DNA of 31,509 nucleotides, taken from NCBI GenBank assembly GCA_009731375.1, contig BJOX01000053.1:411817-443325 (forward strand). Reading direction: 5' to 3'. Origin of the DNA: Paulinella micropora. Taxonomy: Eukaryota; Cercozoa; Imbricatea; Euglyphida. Under the pieces are notes generated by a model, which was given only the letters and a program-made list of their open reading frames with translations, was not told the DNA's origin and searched no databases. The translations under genes were made by a program, and so were the position numbers. Shown here piece after piece: positions 9,904 through 23,000 of the stretch (positions are counted from its first letter, which is position 1; every line of letters begins with the position of its first letter).

Positions 9904-10993
9904 ACTGCGTGTGCGGCGAGTACACGGTCCCGCGGAGCGAACTCAACATTTCGGTCTGCTCGCCTATCTTCTGGCTCACAACTCAGAGCGACGAGTTCTG
10001 TGCAGACTTCTCGCTGCTGCGCGTCGCCGACAACGCGATGCTGAGCTCGGATGTGGCGATACCTAGCATGTGCTACTTCTTGCTTGTCACGCAGTCGTAC
10101 TGCTTTGGGCAACAGCTTGCGTACGGCGAGCACTACGTGACGTACACTGCAGTGGACCCGTCATGCAACTGGGCCACGTGCGTGCGCGCTGTGTTTGCAC
10201 GACGTTCAGCCGCCCTCGGTGCTGTGCGCCAGCGTCCCGCACAACTGCCCCGTGCTAAACACTATCAACTGCACCACGTCGTACTACGACACCGCCATGG
10301 ACACCAGCGTCTGCTGCGCGGTCCCGACAATTAGCGCGTGCTTCGGGATTGATTACTTCCTGTCCTATGTGCAGTTGCCTGCGAATGTCACTGTCACGTG
10401 CGCCAATGCCAAGAACAACTCCACGCTCGCGACCAAGGCGGTGCGGTGCGTGGCTACCGCGACTGATCAGGGTGGCAACGAGGCGCAGTGCGCCGTCGTG
10501 TACGACCTGCAGGACCGCAAGAAGCACGTGGTCACGTGCGCCGCAAGCGGCACGATCCACATCAAGTCGTGCCTGGACTACCTTTGTGTCTTTCACTGCG
10601 TGTCGGACAACTGCGTCTACTACAGCACCGCCTACACGCACACTTCGGCTGACATTGGCAACTACAGCTTCCTGCATTCACCGTTCACGCTCACTGGTGT
10701 GTGCAGCCCACACGTCTCCGTACTCGCCCGCGTCGGACCCATGCGCAGTCGAGATCACGCTCACTTGCTTCTGCTGCGATGTGCTGCTGGACTTCTACTG
10801 CGAACACGGAGCGAGTGAGGAGTGCGAGGTGAGCCCGCACCCGGAGAGCTGGGGCTGCACCCCGAGCTGCGTGTGCGGCGCGAGCTACGCGCCGGACCCA
10901 CTGGGCGGCTGCCTGCATGTGTGCGATAGCGCCCCGTGCACGCTAGACAGTGCTGACCTGCAGGGCACGCGCTGTAATTATTTTAATTCTTAG
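9900..10993 (+). pseudogene. Fragment of a surface protein with HYR-like and EGF-like domains, frameshifted
   Basis: Three plus-strand frames read on from one another, switching near 10190 and 10700, to a TAG at 10991-10993. The first ends GEHYVTYTAVDPSCNWATC, and the second contains DVQPPSVLC then KAVRCVATATDQGGNEAQC. These match the closing strand (VTYTATDxxGNxAxC) and opening (QPPxxxCP) of hyalin-repeat (HYR) domains, giving about two domains. The third frame ends with an EGF-like Cys cluster (CTPSCVCGASYAPDPLGGC). There are many N-glycosylation sites, so it is extracellular. There is no start: the homology begins abruptly at the edge of the 162-bp repeats, possibly at an acceptor-like AG at 9889-9890. 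GC-rich codon use matches the 3331-7882 gene. It is truncated and broken, so probably a pseudogene or an exon set with assembly errors. Confidence 0.5.
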
Positions 10994-11013
10994 TGGTATC
11001 AGAGTAGTCTTTT

Positions 11014-11546
<533 letters not shown>

Positions 11547-12117
11547 ATGTGCCTTATCGCTAGTACCAAAATGTATTTGTAGTCAGTACGAGATATCCTT
11601 TTTAATGTACTATTGGCAATATCAATCACATTAACATCTAAATAGATAAGATTTATGACACAAGATCGAAAAAATCCATTAGTTGATCGATAGAGTGACG
11701 ATTCACATCATGAAAGCGTCAGAGCTTGAAGGCCATGGATTTCAATGAATCAATTCACGATATTGAATCTTAAATTGACATACAGAGAAAACCATTTTGC
11801 CAATAATGCTAATCATGCTTGACGAAGTTCATAGGTGACAAAAGGAACCAGTGTTTCCTTGTGGTGTAGTTTGTGTAGAATTTCTTACTATAATGGCATT
11901 TAAGAGGTCAAATAGTTTTTGTTGTTGTTGTTGTTGTTGTTGTTTTGTTTTGTATCGTTTTTGTTTTTGTTTGTTTGTTTTGCTTTGTTTTGGGTCATTT
12001 TTTTCGATGTTGAGACGAAATGTGAAATTTTCCATTTAAAGGTAACATTTCACAAAAATTTCCTTTATTTTCAGACGAGTATGACCATTTCACTTGAAAA
12101 CATGAAATTTCCCACCA
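11547..12117. other. AT-rich intergenic DNA
   Basis: This is unique AT-rich sequence with a (TTG)n tract at about 11920-11945. I see no exon or RNA gene in it. Confidence 0.6.
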
Positions 12118-12125
12118 TAATAATG

Positions 12126-12215
<90 letters not shown>
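12118..12215. repeat. (TAA)n microsatellite
   Basis: Nearly pure TAA repeats over about 98 bases, passing into the mixed triplet array. Confidence 0.95.
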
Positions 12216-12606
12216 GAAAAAATTAGTAGTAATAGTAGAAGCAGTGGTGGTAGTGTTGTAGTACTACTATAATTACTACTACTAGTACTAGTAGTAGTAC
12301 TAGTAGTAGTAGTAGTAGAAGTAGTAGTAGTGATAGTAGTAGTAGTAGTAGTACTAGTAGTAATAGTAAAAGTAATAGTAGTAGTAGTAGTAGTAGGAGG
12401 AGGAGGAGGAGGAGGAGGAGGAAGAAGCAGAAGAAGCAGCAGCAGAAGCAGAAAAGCAGAAGCAGCAGCAGCAGCAGCAGCAGAAGAAGAAGAAGAAGAA
12501 GAAGAAGAAGAAGAAGAAGAAGAAGAAGAAGAAGAAGAAGAAGAAGAAGAAGAAGAAGAGGAGGAGGAGGAGGAGGAGGAGGAAGAGTAAGAGTAGTAGT
12601 AGTAGC

Positions 12607-12649
<43 letters not shown>

Positions 12650-12688
12650 TCAGTAGTGGTAGTAGCAGTAGTAGCAGTAGTAGTAGTC

Positions 12689-12734
<46 letters not shown>

Positions 12735-12784
12735 CAGTAGTAGTAGTAGAAGTAGTAGTAGTAGTAGTGGTGGTGGTGGTGGTG

Positions 12785-12835
<51 letters not shown>

Positions 12836-12932
12836 AGTAGTAGTAAGTAGTAGTAAGTAGTAGTAGTAAGTAGTAGTAGTAAGTAGTAGTAGTAAGTAGT
12901 AGTAGTAAGTAGTAGCAGCAGCAGCAGTAGAG

Positions 12933-12975
<43 letters not shown>

Positions 12976-13119
12976 GAGGAGGAGGAGGAGGAGCAACAGC
13001 AGCAGCAGCAGCAGGAAGAAGAAGAAGAAGAAGAAGAAGAAGAAGAAGAAGAAGAAGAAGAAGAAGAAGAAGAAGAAGAAGAAGAAGAAGAAGAAGAAGA
13101 AGAAGAAGAAGAAGAAGAA

Positions 13120-13167
<48 letters not shown>

Positions 13168-13198
13168 CAGTAGTAGTAGTAGTAGTAGTAGTAGTATT
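12216..13198. repeat. Compound trinucleotide array (AGT, AGG, AGC, AAG, GGT)
   Basis: Almost one kilobase is built only from three-base units that change from block to block: AGT, AGG, AGC, a long AAG block at about 12480-12560 and again at 13015-13120, GGT at about 12768-12795, and TAAGTAG-type interruptions at 12835-12912. All frames stay open for long stretches because of composition, not coding. Confidence 0.95.
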
Positions 13199-13437
13199 TG
13201 TCCTCTTGAATGTCGTTTGTAGTATATTGATCTTTTGGCGGGTGCATATCGCCATGGAGCGGATAACTTTAAACCAAAAAGGAACATATATACATATTGT
13301 ATATGTGTAACTTCTCTTTTGATACCGGAAGGCCGCCAGCATGAATTTATCAGGTTCTAATACACTAAGAAAAATCGCAAAGTGTACACAATATGATGGC
13401 ATGAATATTACTCAATGTAAATATGTCATAGGAAAAC
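13199..13437. other. 3' flank of the six-exon gene
   Basis: This is unique noncoding sequence immediately beyond the stop codon of the minus-strand gene, ending at the triplet array. It likely holds the 3' untranslated region. I did not find a clear polyadenylation signal. Confidence 0.5.
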
Positions 13438-14130
13438 TTAACCGTGATACTTTTCTACTTCCTCTTCCTCATTCCCAGCTGCAGCTGCACCGGCAATCAT
13501 AGCCACGTTGATGCTTTCCCACTTGGGTCCATTCGTGCAGGAGTAACCGTGGAGATTGAGCAAGGCACGAGACACAAAGATCGTGCTGCAAATGGGACAT
13601 TTTGGCTGGCGCGGGTTCGGACTTCTGTCTGGGAGTGCTCCGGTAAATTCAACAGCGACGGGCTTGACAACTGAGTCGGGGGTTTCGGTTTTGACTTTCT
13701 TGCCTGGATTCTGGACTGAGTCCAAGACCTCAGTTCCACGCTTATCTCCGCTACCATGAGTTTTCTTTCCTTGCGGCTGCTCCCCTGCACTCTTGGGCTG
13801 CACCTTGGGTTGCATCGTTTCCTTCTTGGTTCCCAACCCGTGGCCTTGGGAAGCAACGCCGTTGGCTCGCGCGTGCATTTGCTCTCTTGCAAATTCGACA
13901 GGGAAGAACTTTTGTTTCTCTTCTTTTGTAGCTTCCTCGAAAGTCAACCAGCCCTTGTATTTCGGCCGCTTCCCATTCTTCGGGTTATTTTGCTTGTTCT
14001 TCTCGGTCGCGTCTTTGTCCTTGGAGTTCCCACCATTCATGCCCTTTTCTTCTTTGTCCACTACACGACTTCGGAGACTTATCTTCTTCTTGGCGGCAGA
14101 GTTGTCCACTGGCTCGGCTACGTAAGACTT
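13438..14130 (-). CDS. Exon 6 (last) of the six-exon gene, with C2HC finger
   Basis: Acceptor CTCTTTTGTTTGCGCAG precedes 14130, phase 0. It encodes 230 residues: a Lys/Asn/Glu-rich start, a compact KYKGWLTFEEATKEEKQKFF segment, a Gln/Lys/Pro linker, the C-x2-C-x12-H-x3-C finger, an Ala run and an acidic EEEEVE end. The stop is TAA at 13440-13438. Confidence 0.78.
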   Translation of the reverse strand, partial: KSYVAEPVDNSAAKKKISLRSRVVDKEEKGMNGGNSKDKDATEKNKQNNPKNGKRPKYKGWLTFEEATKEEKQKFFPVEFAREQMHARANGVASQGHGLGTKKETMQPKVQPKSAGEQPQGKKTHGSGDKRGTEVLDSVQNPGKKVKTETPDSVVKPVAVEFTGALPDRSPNPRQPKCPICSTIFVSRALLNLHGYSCTNGPKWESINVAMIAGAAAAGNEEEEVEKYHG

Positions 14131-14631
14131 CTGCGCAAACAAAAGAGCAGCATGAAAAACACGCGAGGTGAAACAAGAACTGACCGCCAGCTGCCGTTCG
14201 TTCAAAGACTTCGTTGGCCTACGTGTGCAACGTATATACATATGGTATTCAGTGCAGATGCAAAGAATGGGTTACTTGGCCTGCCTAGGTGTGAGAATCC
14301 CCATTTCGCGCAGGCTCTATAATACAAATGTCATGACAGGCTACCATCAAACCAAACACAAAATTAGACCCTCTTCTTCTCCCATTCCTCCTCAGTGTCA
14401 AAGGATGTGCGCCGCGTTGACGCCACGACTCCTGCCATCTCTCCTACATGATTGCAAGCGCACTTTGACAACAAGCAGATGGAGAGCAAAACTTACCATC
14501 AACCACACGAATGGAAAACCAAGTCGATGTCAAGGTCGGCACCTGAGAGAAACAGAGACACAGACACACAGACACACAGACAGACAGAGAGAGAGAGGGG
14601 GGGGGGGGGGGGGGGGGGGGGNNNNNNNNNN

Positions 14632-14667
<36 letters not shown>

Positions 14668-15413
14668 GCTACTCCGGCAAGATGTATGGTTTTGAGAACA
14701 GTCAAACACAACATCGCGCAAAAATTTTATACACACGCCAAGCAACGAATCCCTTGCCTGAGTGATGACGGCCTTGCTGTCTGCGAAGGTCTTCAGCTTG
14801 CCACTAAGCTCGTCGAAGGGTTTGAGGTAGACGACATCGCCCTCTTGCAGCCCACGAGGTTGCGACGGTGTAGTTGGGCCTTTTGAGACTGTTGTTGGCG
14901 GCTGAGAGCTCGAAGACGGATCTGATGCAGCGATCTTCGGCCCGCTGCCGCTCTCGTCATTCGTCTCGCTCGAGCTACCGTTCGACTCACCGTTCAAGTC
15001 ACTCTGGTTACCAATCGAGGCCCCTCCTGTCTCCGGCGCTTTCTGGGCAACTTGGTCTGCTTCGACCGATTGACATGTGTGGCCAGTTGCGCTGCTGTCC
15101 AGACTCGTGTTTTCCCCTTCTGAAGGGGTAGGTCCATTGGAGGCCTGCGCAGGCTGCGCGGTCTGCGCGGCCCGCACGGCTAGTCCATCGGAAGCCTCCG
15201 AGGGCAGTCCATCCTCAGCCTTGACAGACACCTCTTGCTCGGGGGCGTCCTGTTCCTCCACTTTCTGCCGCGTGTATCTCTTGTCAGGCAACGTCCGCTC
15301 CCTGTACTTGACGTCGCCCTCGAACTTGAGCCGCCCTTCCAGACAGTGCTGCTCGTACCTATAAACAGGGTTGGCCATGATGGATGTATTGCATTACCAG
15401 TCATTGAGAGAGA

Positions 15414-15451
<38 letters not shown>

Positions 15452-15452
15452 A

Positions 15453-15488
<36 letters not shown>

Positions 15489-18400
15489 AAGAGATACCGG
15501 CAGCGAATGCCGCCCAATCGCAGTTTGGCGTGGTTGGGCCACAAGACTCTCGAAGCTTGCTTGTCCAACACGTACCACACCCAGTCTTGCGAGCCATCGA
15601 CCTACATACATACATACATACATACATACATACATTACATACAATAGATTGCATTACATTGCATTACATTAAATTGCATTACATTGCATTACATAAACAT
15701 GAACATGAACATTAACATTAACGTTAACGTTGCATTCCATTGCATTACATTACCTTGCATTACATTGCATTACATTGCATTACATTGCATTACATTGCAT
15801 TACATTAACATTAACATTAAAGTTAACGTTAACGTTTACGTTTACGTTTACATTTACATTTACATTTACATTTACAATTACATTTACGTTTACATTTACC
15901 GTTAGATTAGATTAGGATTAGGATTAGGATTAGGATGAGGATGAGGATGAGGAGTAGAGTAGGAGTAGGAGTAGGATTAGGATTAGGATTAGGATTAGGA
16001 TTAGGATTAGATTAGATTAGATTAGATTAGATTAGATTAGATTAGATTAGATTAGATTAGATTAGATTAGATTTAGATTTAGATTTAGATTTAGATTTAG
16101 ATTTAGATTAGATTAGATTAGATTAGATTAGATTAGATTAGATTAGATTAGATTAGATTAGATACAGTACATTACATTACATTACATTAGATTACATTAC
16201 ATTACATTATATTACATACATTACATTACATACATTACATTACATACATACATTCACATACATACATTCACATACATACATTCACAAACATACACATACA
16301 TAGATTACATAAACACTTACATAAACATTTACGTAGACATTTACATAAACATTTACAAAAACATTTATATAAATATTTACATAAACATTTACATAAACAT
16401 TTATAACATTTATGCAAACATTACATTAGATACATTACATTACATACATACATTCACATACATACGTACACATACACATACATACAACACATACAATACA
16501 TAACATTACATATCATTTACATAAACAGTTACATAAACACTTACATAAACATTTACATAAATATTTACATAAACATTGACATAAACATTTACATGAATAC
16601 TTACATGAATGTGTACATAAACATTTACATAAACATTTAGATAAACATTTAGATAAACATTTACATGAACATTTACATGAACATGTACATGAACATGTAC
16701 ATTAACATGTACATTAACATGTACATTAACATGTACATTAAAATTAACATTTACATTAACATTTACATTAACATTTACATTAACATTTACAACATTCAAC
16801 ATTCAACATTCAACATTTAATATTTAACATTTAACATGTAACATTTAACATGAAGCATGAAACATGAAACATGAAACGATGTACCTTTTACCTTTTACCT
16901 TTCACCTTTTACATTTTACATTTTACATTTTCATTTTCGTTTATTTTCATTTCAATTCATTACATTACATTTACATTGACATTTACATTTACATTAACAT
17001 TTACATTAACATTAACATTTACATCACAGTACATTACAGTACATTACAGTACATTTACAGTACATTACATTACATTACATTACATTACATTTACATTTAC
17101 ATTTACATTTACATTTACATTACATTACATTACATTACATTACATTACATTACATACATTACATTACATACATATATACATACATACGCACATGCAGACG
17201 CACATATATGCATACATGCATACATACATAAATGCATACATAGATACATACATAAATTTCATACATTGCATACATTTCATACATTGCATACATTGCATAC
17301 ATTGCATACATTACATAGATTGCATACTTTACATACATTACATACATTACATACATACATACATACATTGCATACATACATACATACGTACATACGTACA
17401 TACGTACGTACGCACATACATATACATAGATACATACATAGATACATACATACATACATACATACATACATACATACATACGTACGTACATACGTACATG
17501 TACGTATGTACGTGCGTACGCACATACATATACATAGATACATACATAGATGCATACATACATACATACATACATACATACATTCCATACTTTCCATACA
17601 TTCCATACATTACATACATTACATACATTAACATACATTAACATACATTAACATACATTTACATACATTTACATACATTACATACATTACATACATTACA
17701 TACATTTCATACAGTACATACAGTACATACATTACATACATAACATACATAACATACATTACATACATTACATACATTACATACATAACATACATAACAT
17801 ACATAACATACATAACATACAACTTACATACATAACATACATTACATACATTACATACATTACATACATTACACACATTACATACCTTACATACCTTACA
17901 TCTTACATACCTTACATACCTTACATACCTAGATACCTAGATACCTAGATACCTAGATACCCCACCCCACCCCACCCCACCCTACCCTACCCTACCCTAC
18001 ATACATACATACATACATACATACATACATACATACATGCATGCATGCATGCATACATACATGCATGCATGCATGCATGCATGAATTGCATGTATTGCAT
18101 GCATTGCATACATTACATACATTACGTACATTACATATATTACATACATTACATACATTACATACATTACATACATTACATACAGTACATACAGTACATA
18201 AGTACGTACATACATACATACATACATAATCATGCATGCATGCATACATACATACATGCATGCATGCATGCATGAATTGCATGTATTGCATGCATTGCAT
18301 ACATTACGTACATTACGTACATTACATATATTACATACATTACATACATTACATACATTACATACAGTACATACAGTACATACGTACTTATACATACGTA

Positions 18401-18651
18401 CATAAGTACGTACATACATACATAAGTACGTACATACATACATACATACATACATACATGCATTGCATGGATTGCATGGATTGTATGCATTGCATACATT
18501 ACATACATTTCATACATTGCATACATTACATACATTACATACATTACATACATTACATACATTACGTACTTACGTACACCATTACATACATTACATACAT
18601 TACATACATTACGTACGTACGTACATACATGCATACATACACATACATAAA

Positions 18652-18683
<32 letters not shown>

Positions 18684-18795
18684 CATACATACATACATAC
18701 ATACATACATACATACATACATACACGCATGCATGCATACATACATACATACATACATGCATACATACATACATACATACATACATACATACATA

Positions 18796-18829
<34 letters not shown>

Positions 18830-18941
18830 TACATACATACATACATACATGCATACATACAATACATGCATACATGCATACATACATACATACATACATA
18901 CATAACATGCATACATACATACATACATACATACAAACATG

Positions 18942-18973
<32 letters not shown>

Positions 18974-20033
18974 CATACGTAAATACATAAATACATTACA
19001 TGCAATACATACATTACATACATTACATACATGCATGCATACATACATGCATGCATGCCATGCATGCATACATTCATTCATTCATTCAGTCAGTCATACA
19101 TACATACATACATGCATACATATGTACACACATACATACATACATACATACATACATACATACATAGATACATAGATACATAGATACATACATATATACA
19201 TACATACGCATACATACGCAGACATACATACACATACATACAGTAGAGTCGGGCGAAAGACTCACGGGGGGGGGGGGGGGGGGGGGGGGGGGTTTTAAAA
19301 ANNNNNNNNNNNNNNNNNNNNNNNNNNNNNNNNNNNNNNNNNNNNNNNNNNNNNNNNNNNNNNNNNNNNNNNNNNNNNNNNNNNNNNNNNNNNNNNNNNN
19401 NNNNNNNNNNNNNNNNNNNNNNNNNNNNNNNNNNNNNNNNNNNNNNNNNNNNNNNNNNNNNNNNNNNNNNNNNNNNNNNNNNNNNNNNNNNNNNNNNNNN
19501 NNNNNNNNNNNNNNNNNNNNNNNNNNNNNNNNNNNNNNNNNNNNNNNNNNNNNNNNNNNNNNNNNNNNNNNNNNNNNNNNNNNNNNNNNNNNNNNNNNCC
19601 CCCCCCCCCCCCCCCCGCCCGGTCCCATGATTGCCTAGATGTCCACAAAAATGAAGATCTGCACTTGTGGGTTGTTTGCAAACCATTCGCCTGATTTGCA
19701 TCAACTGGTTTTTCCCAGGGTTGTCATTTTGGTACCGGATGTGTCAACTTGGTCCCCACAACGTTCAAAAAAAGACATTGATATCGGTCAAATTAAAGGT
19801 GCCACCCTGTATAAAAATAAGGTGGCTAGCGTCTGATTGCCACCTGAGGGGTGAGCTCACCGGTACTTTAGGTTTTTTGGACCCCCCACCCACACGCACA
19901 CACATACACACACACACACCATCCCCGACTGACTCACCCCCCCGTGAGTCTTTCGCCCGACTCTACTGTACATACATGCATCATACGTACGTACATACGT
20001 ACATACATTACATACATACATTACATACATACA

Positions 20034-20064
<31 letters not shown>

Positions 20065-23000
20065 CAATACATATATTACATACATGACATACATGACATA
20101 CACAACATGCACGACATACATGACTTGCATGACTTACATGACATACATGACATACAGACATGCATGACATACATGACATACATAGACATGACAGACATGA
20201 CATGGACGTGACAGACATGACAGACATGACATACATGACATACATACATTACATACATACTAACATACATACATACATGCATACATGCATACATACATAC
20301 ATACATACATACATACATACATTACATATACACATATACACATATACATACATACATACATACATACGTACATACGTACGTACGTACGTACGTACGTACG
20401 TCATAAATACATACATACATACATACATACATACATACATAAAGACATACATAAAGACATACATACATACATACAATACATACATACATACATACATGCA
20501 TACGTACATACATACATACCGAAGTGACAAGCAGCTCTCCCTTGCGAGGGACTCCTTCGGTGCCTATCGACGAGCGACTCGGCTCGCTTGACGTTTTGCT
20601 CCTTTTTTTGGCCGCGGGCTTTTGTGGGCGGGCAAGCGTCGACGTGCGTGCCGTTGGCAGCTTGCCCTCAGCACCGACCGCTGATTGGCCAGGCGCAACA
20701 GTTTCAAAATCAAGTCCAAAAGATAAAGTAGAAGAATTCTCTCTGAACGCCAAGACTATCCGAAGAGGAGGATATTTGGAAGCATCAGGACTTGGAGCGC
20801 AACCGTTGTTGGCAGCTGCAACAGAGTGCTCTGTGTCGGATGCGTTCGGTGTGGCATGGAGGGATGAGGCCCGACTCTCTTTCTTCCGCATGACAAAACC
20901 AGGTGGCTTCTTTATTCTGATTTTGAAAGACCCTTGCGGCGGACCGTCGCTGTCAGATTCACTCTCTTTCGCTTCGTCCACGTCTTGCACGCTTTCAAGA
21001 TCATCGAGCCCCATTTCGCTCGCCAGTTTCTCTTGCTGCTTCTGTAACTGCCTCATCCTTCTCTGCTGTGAAGGACGCCATTTTCTGGGTGTCAAGCCAA
21101 GGGCGGCCTCGCAAGAAAAATCATATTTATCTAACGGATCGGACTGATCACGCACACTTTTCTCGCTTTTCTCGGTTTTCTCGGTTTTCTCGTTTTTGTT
21201 GTTTTTCTCGTTTTTCTCGTCGGGGGCCAGCGACCTGAAAAGAGTCATCTATGAAACAAAGATAAAAACTTATCGGTTTACCGCCTGGTTGACGAACTCT
21301 TACGACGGTTCCCCGTGCTGTGAGTGTTTGGCTCGATCTTGGGCTGAGCTGCTTCAGCCCCGTCATCGCGTTCTTCGAGATCATAGTCTTCAAACAGCGA
21401 ACGAAAATCGGAGGGGCGAGACTTCCGTTTTGGAAAACCTGTCAACAACTGAACGTGAGAAAAAAAAACCAAAAAATGCAGCGATTAGAATATTACCTCT
21501 TCCCTCGGATCCAAGACAAAAGATGGATGCTTCAGAATAATCAGTAAGTCGAGAACGTTTTCTCCTTGGTCGGTCCATCAGATCTCGTATTAACGGTAAT
21601 ATCACCACTAAGTCCTCATCATTTTCATGGTCTTCATCCTTGCGCGTTTCCTTCACTACCTTACTCGGAAGACCAACTACCTTACTCGGCAGACCAACGT
21701 CTGAACTACCTCTAAGTTCCATCATGAGTGAAGCAGCGTAATCAGCTGCGGGAGGTTGAGGGACGGTGCGAGGTGTGGGGACTGGTTGCGAGGGAGGGGT
21801 CGCTGCGGGAGGTTGAGGGACGGTGCGAGGTGTGGGGACTGGTTGCGAGGGAGGGGTCGGAGGACGTTGAGAGGACGAGGATACGCGCTTAGAAGACGAG
21901 TGCTTATTGTTAGTTGGGTGCTGACGACGCAGTGGTTGGGGTGGAGACGGAGAGGACGGAGGAGACGAAGGAGACGGAGGAGACGGAGGTGGCTGTTTCT
22001 GACGACGGACTGGCTGGGGTGGAGACGGTGGCGACTCGGGCGAAGGAGGAGACTGTGGACGACGGACTTGGGGTCGAGACGGCGGTGAATCAGGCGACGG
22101 AGGAGACTGAGGGGGACGACGGACGACTGGCTGGGGTGGAGGAGGAGGCGACTCAGGCGACGGAGGAGACGGAGGCTTGTACTGCTGACGACGGACTGGT
22201 TGTGGTTTAAGCGGAGGCGATGGAGGCGAAGGAGGCGAATGGTGCTGACGACGGAGAGGTTGGGGATGGGGTGGAGACGGAGGAGTCGACGGAGGCGTAG
22301 GTGAGTGTTGACGTGAGGATGAGGATACGCGCTTGGATGGATGCTGAGTTGTCGAGATCGCGTGCATGGATGACAGGTGCTGAGAACGATTCTGAGAGGT
22401 ATTCGAGATAGGGCGCTGAGAAGGAGGGATGGGATGTTGAGAAGGAGGGATTATGCGCTCAGAAGAGTACTCAGAAGAGTACTCAGAAGAGTACTCAGAG
22501 GAGTACTCAGAGGAGTACTCAGGAGGGACGGAGTGCTGAGAAGTGCTTTGTATTGGGAGGTAAGACGGATGATGATGATACTGGGAGGACATGTAGTGTG
22601 GAGGCATATGAGGAACGGATGAAACAGGGCGTTGCATGGATGAAATGGGGCGTTGAGAAGGGACATGCTGAGGGTGAGCATCTGGATTGTCATGCTGAAG
22701 AATTTGAGATCGATTTTGGTGCAGCTCATGAGGTGAGTTTGGCATAAGAGGAGGCATTCCATTAGGAACGGTCCATGCTGTCCTCCTGCTAGGGATGGGC
22801 CTCTGAATAACTGATTGTGAACCTATATTTGCCATCCCGCGATAGGATATCGACGAGGAATACATTCCCGAGGAAAGCCCTGGAATGGGATATGCGCTTG
22901 GGCCAACATTTTCATGTGTCGATCCATAGTATCCATAGTAGCCACTGGGACCTATCCCAACGGCATTGGACGCTGCTAATGCTGCAGTGTGCTGTTCTGT

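Noticed and set aside
12223-13402. Long Leu/Ser/Tyr/Thr homopolymer frames
   Set aside because: These are three-base repeats open in every frame, with no non-repetitive coding.
15358-15378. ATG at 15378 as the start of a separate gene
   Set aside because: Exon 4 and an acceptor at 15359-15360 join in phase with the upstream exons. The ATG remains only as a possible alternative start.
15905-16165. GGATTA/GATTA repeats as an internal telomere
   Set aside because: The unit drifts between GGATTA, GATGAG, GAGTA and GATTA, and grades into neighbouring microsatellites. No TTAGGG-type array is present.
18030-18500. CRISPR-like repeat array
   Set aside because: The repeats are variants of one microsatellite without unique spacers, in eukaryotic DNA.
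16864-19081. Long open frames of Ile-His-Thr-Tyr or Met-Tyr-Val-Cys repeats on both strands
   Set aside because: They are translations of a CATA-type repeat, open in several frames at once, and lie inside an intron supported by phase-consistent exons.
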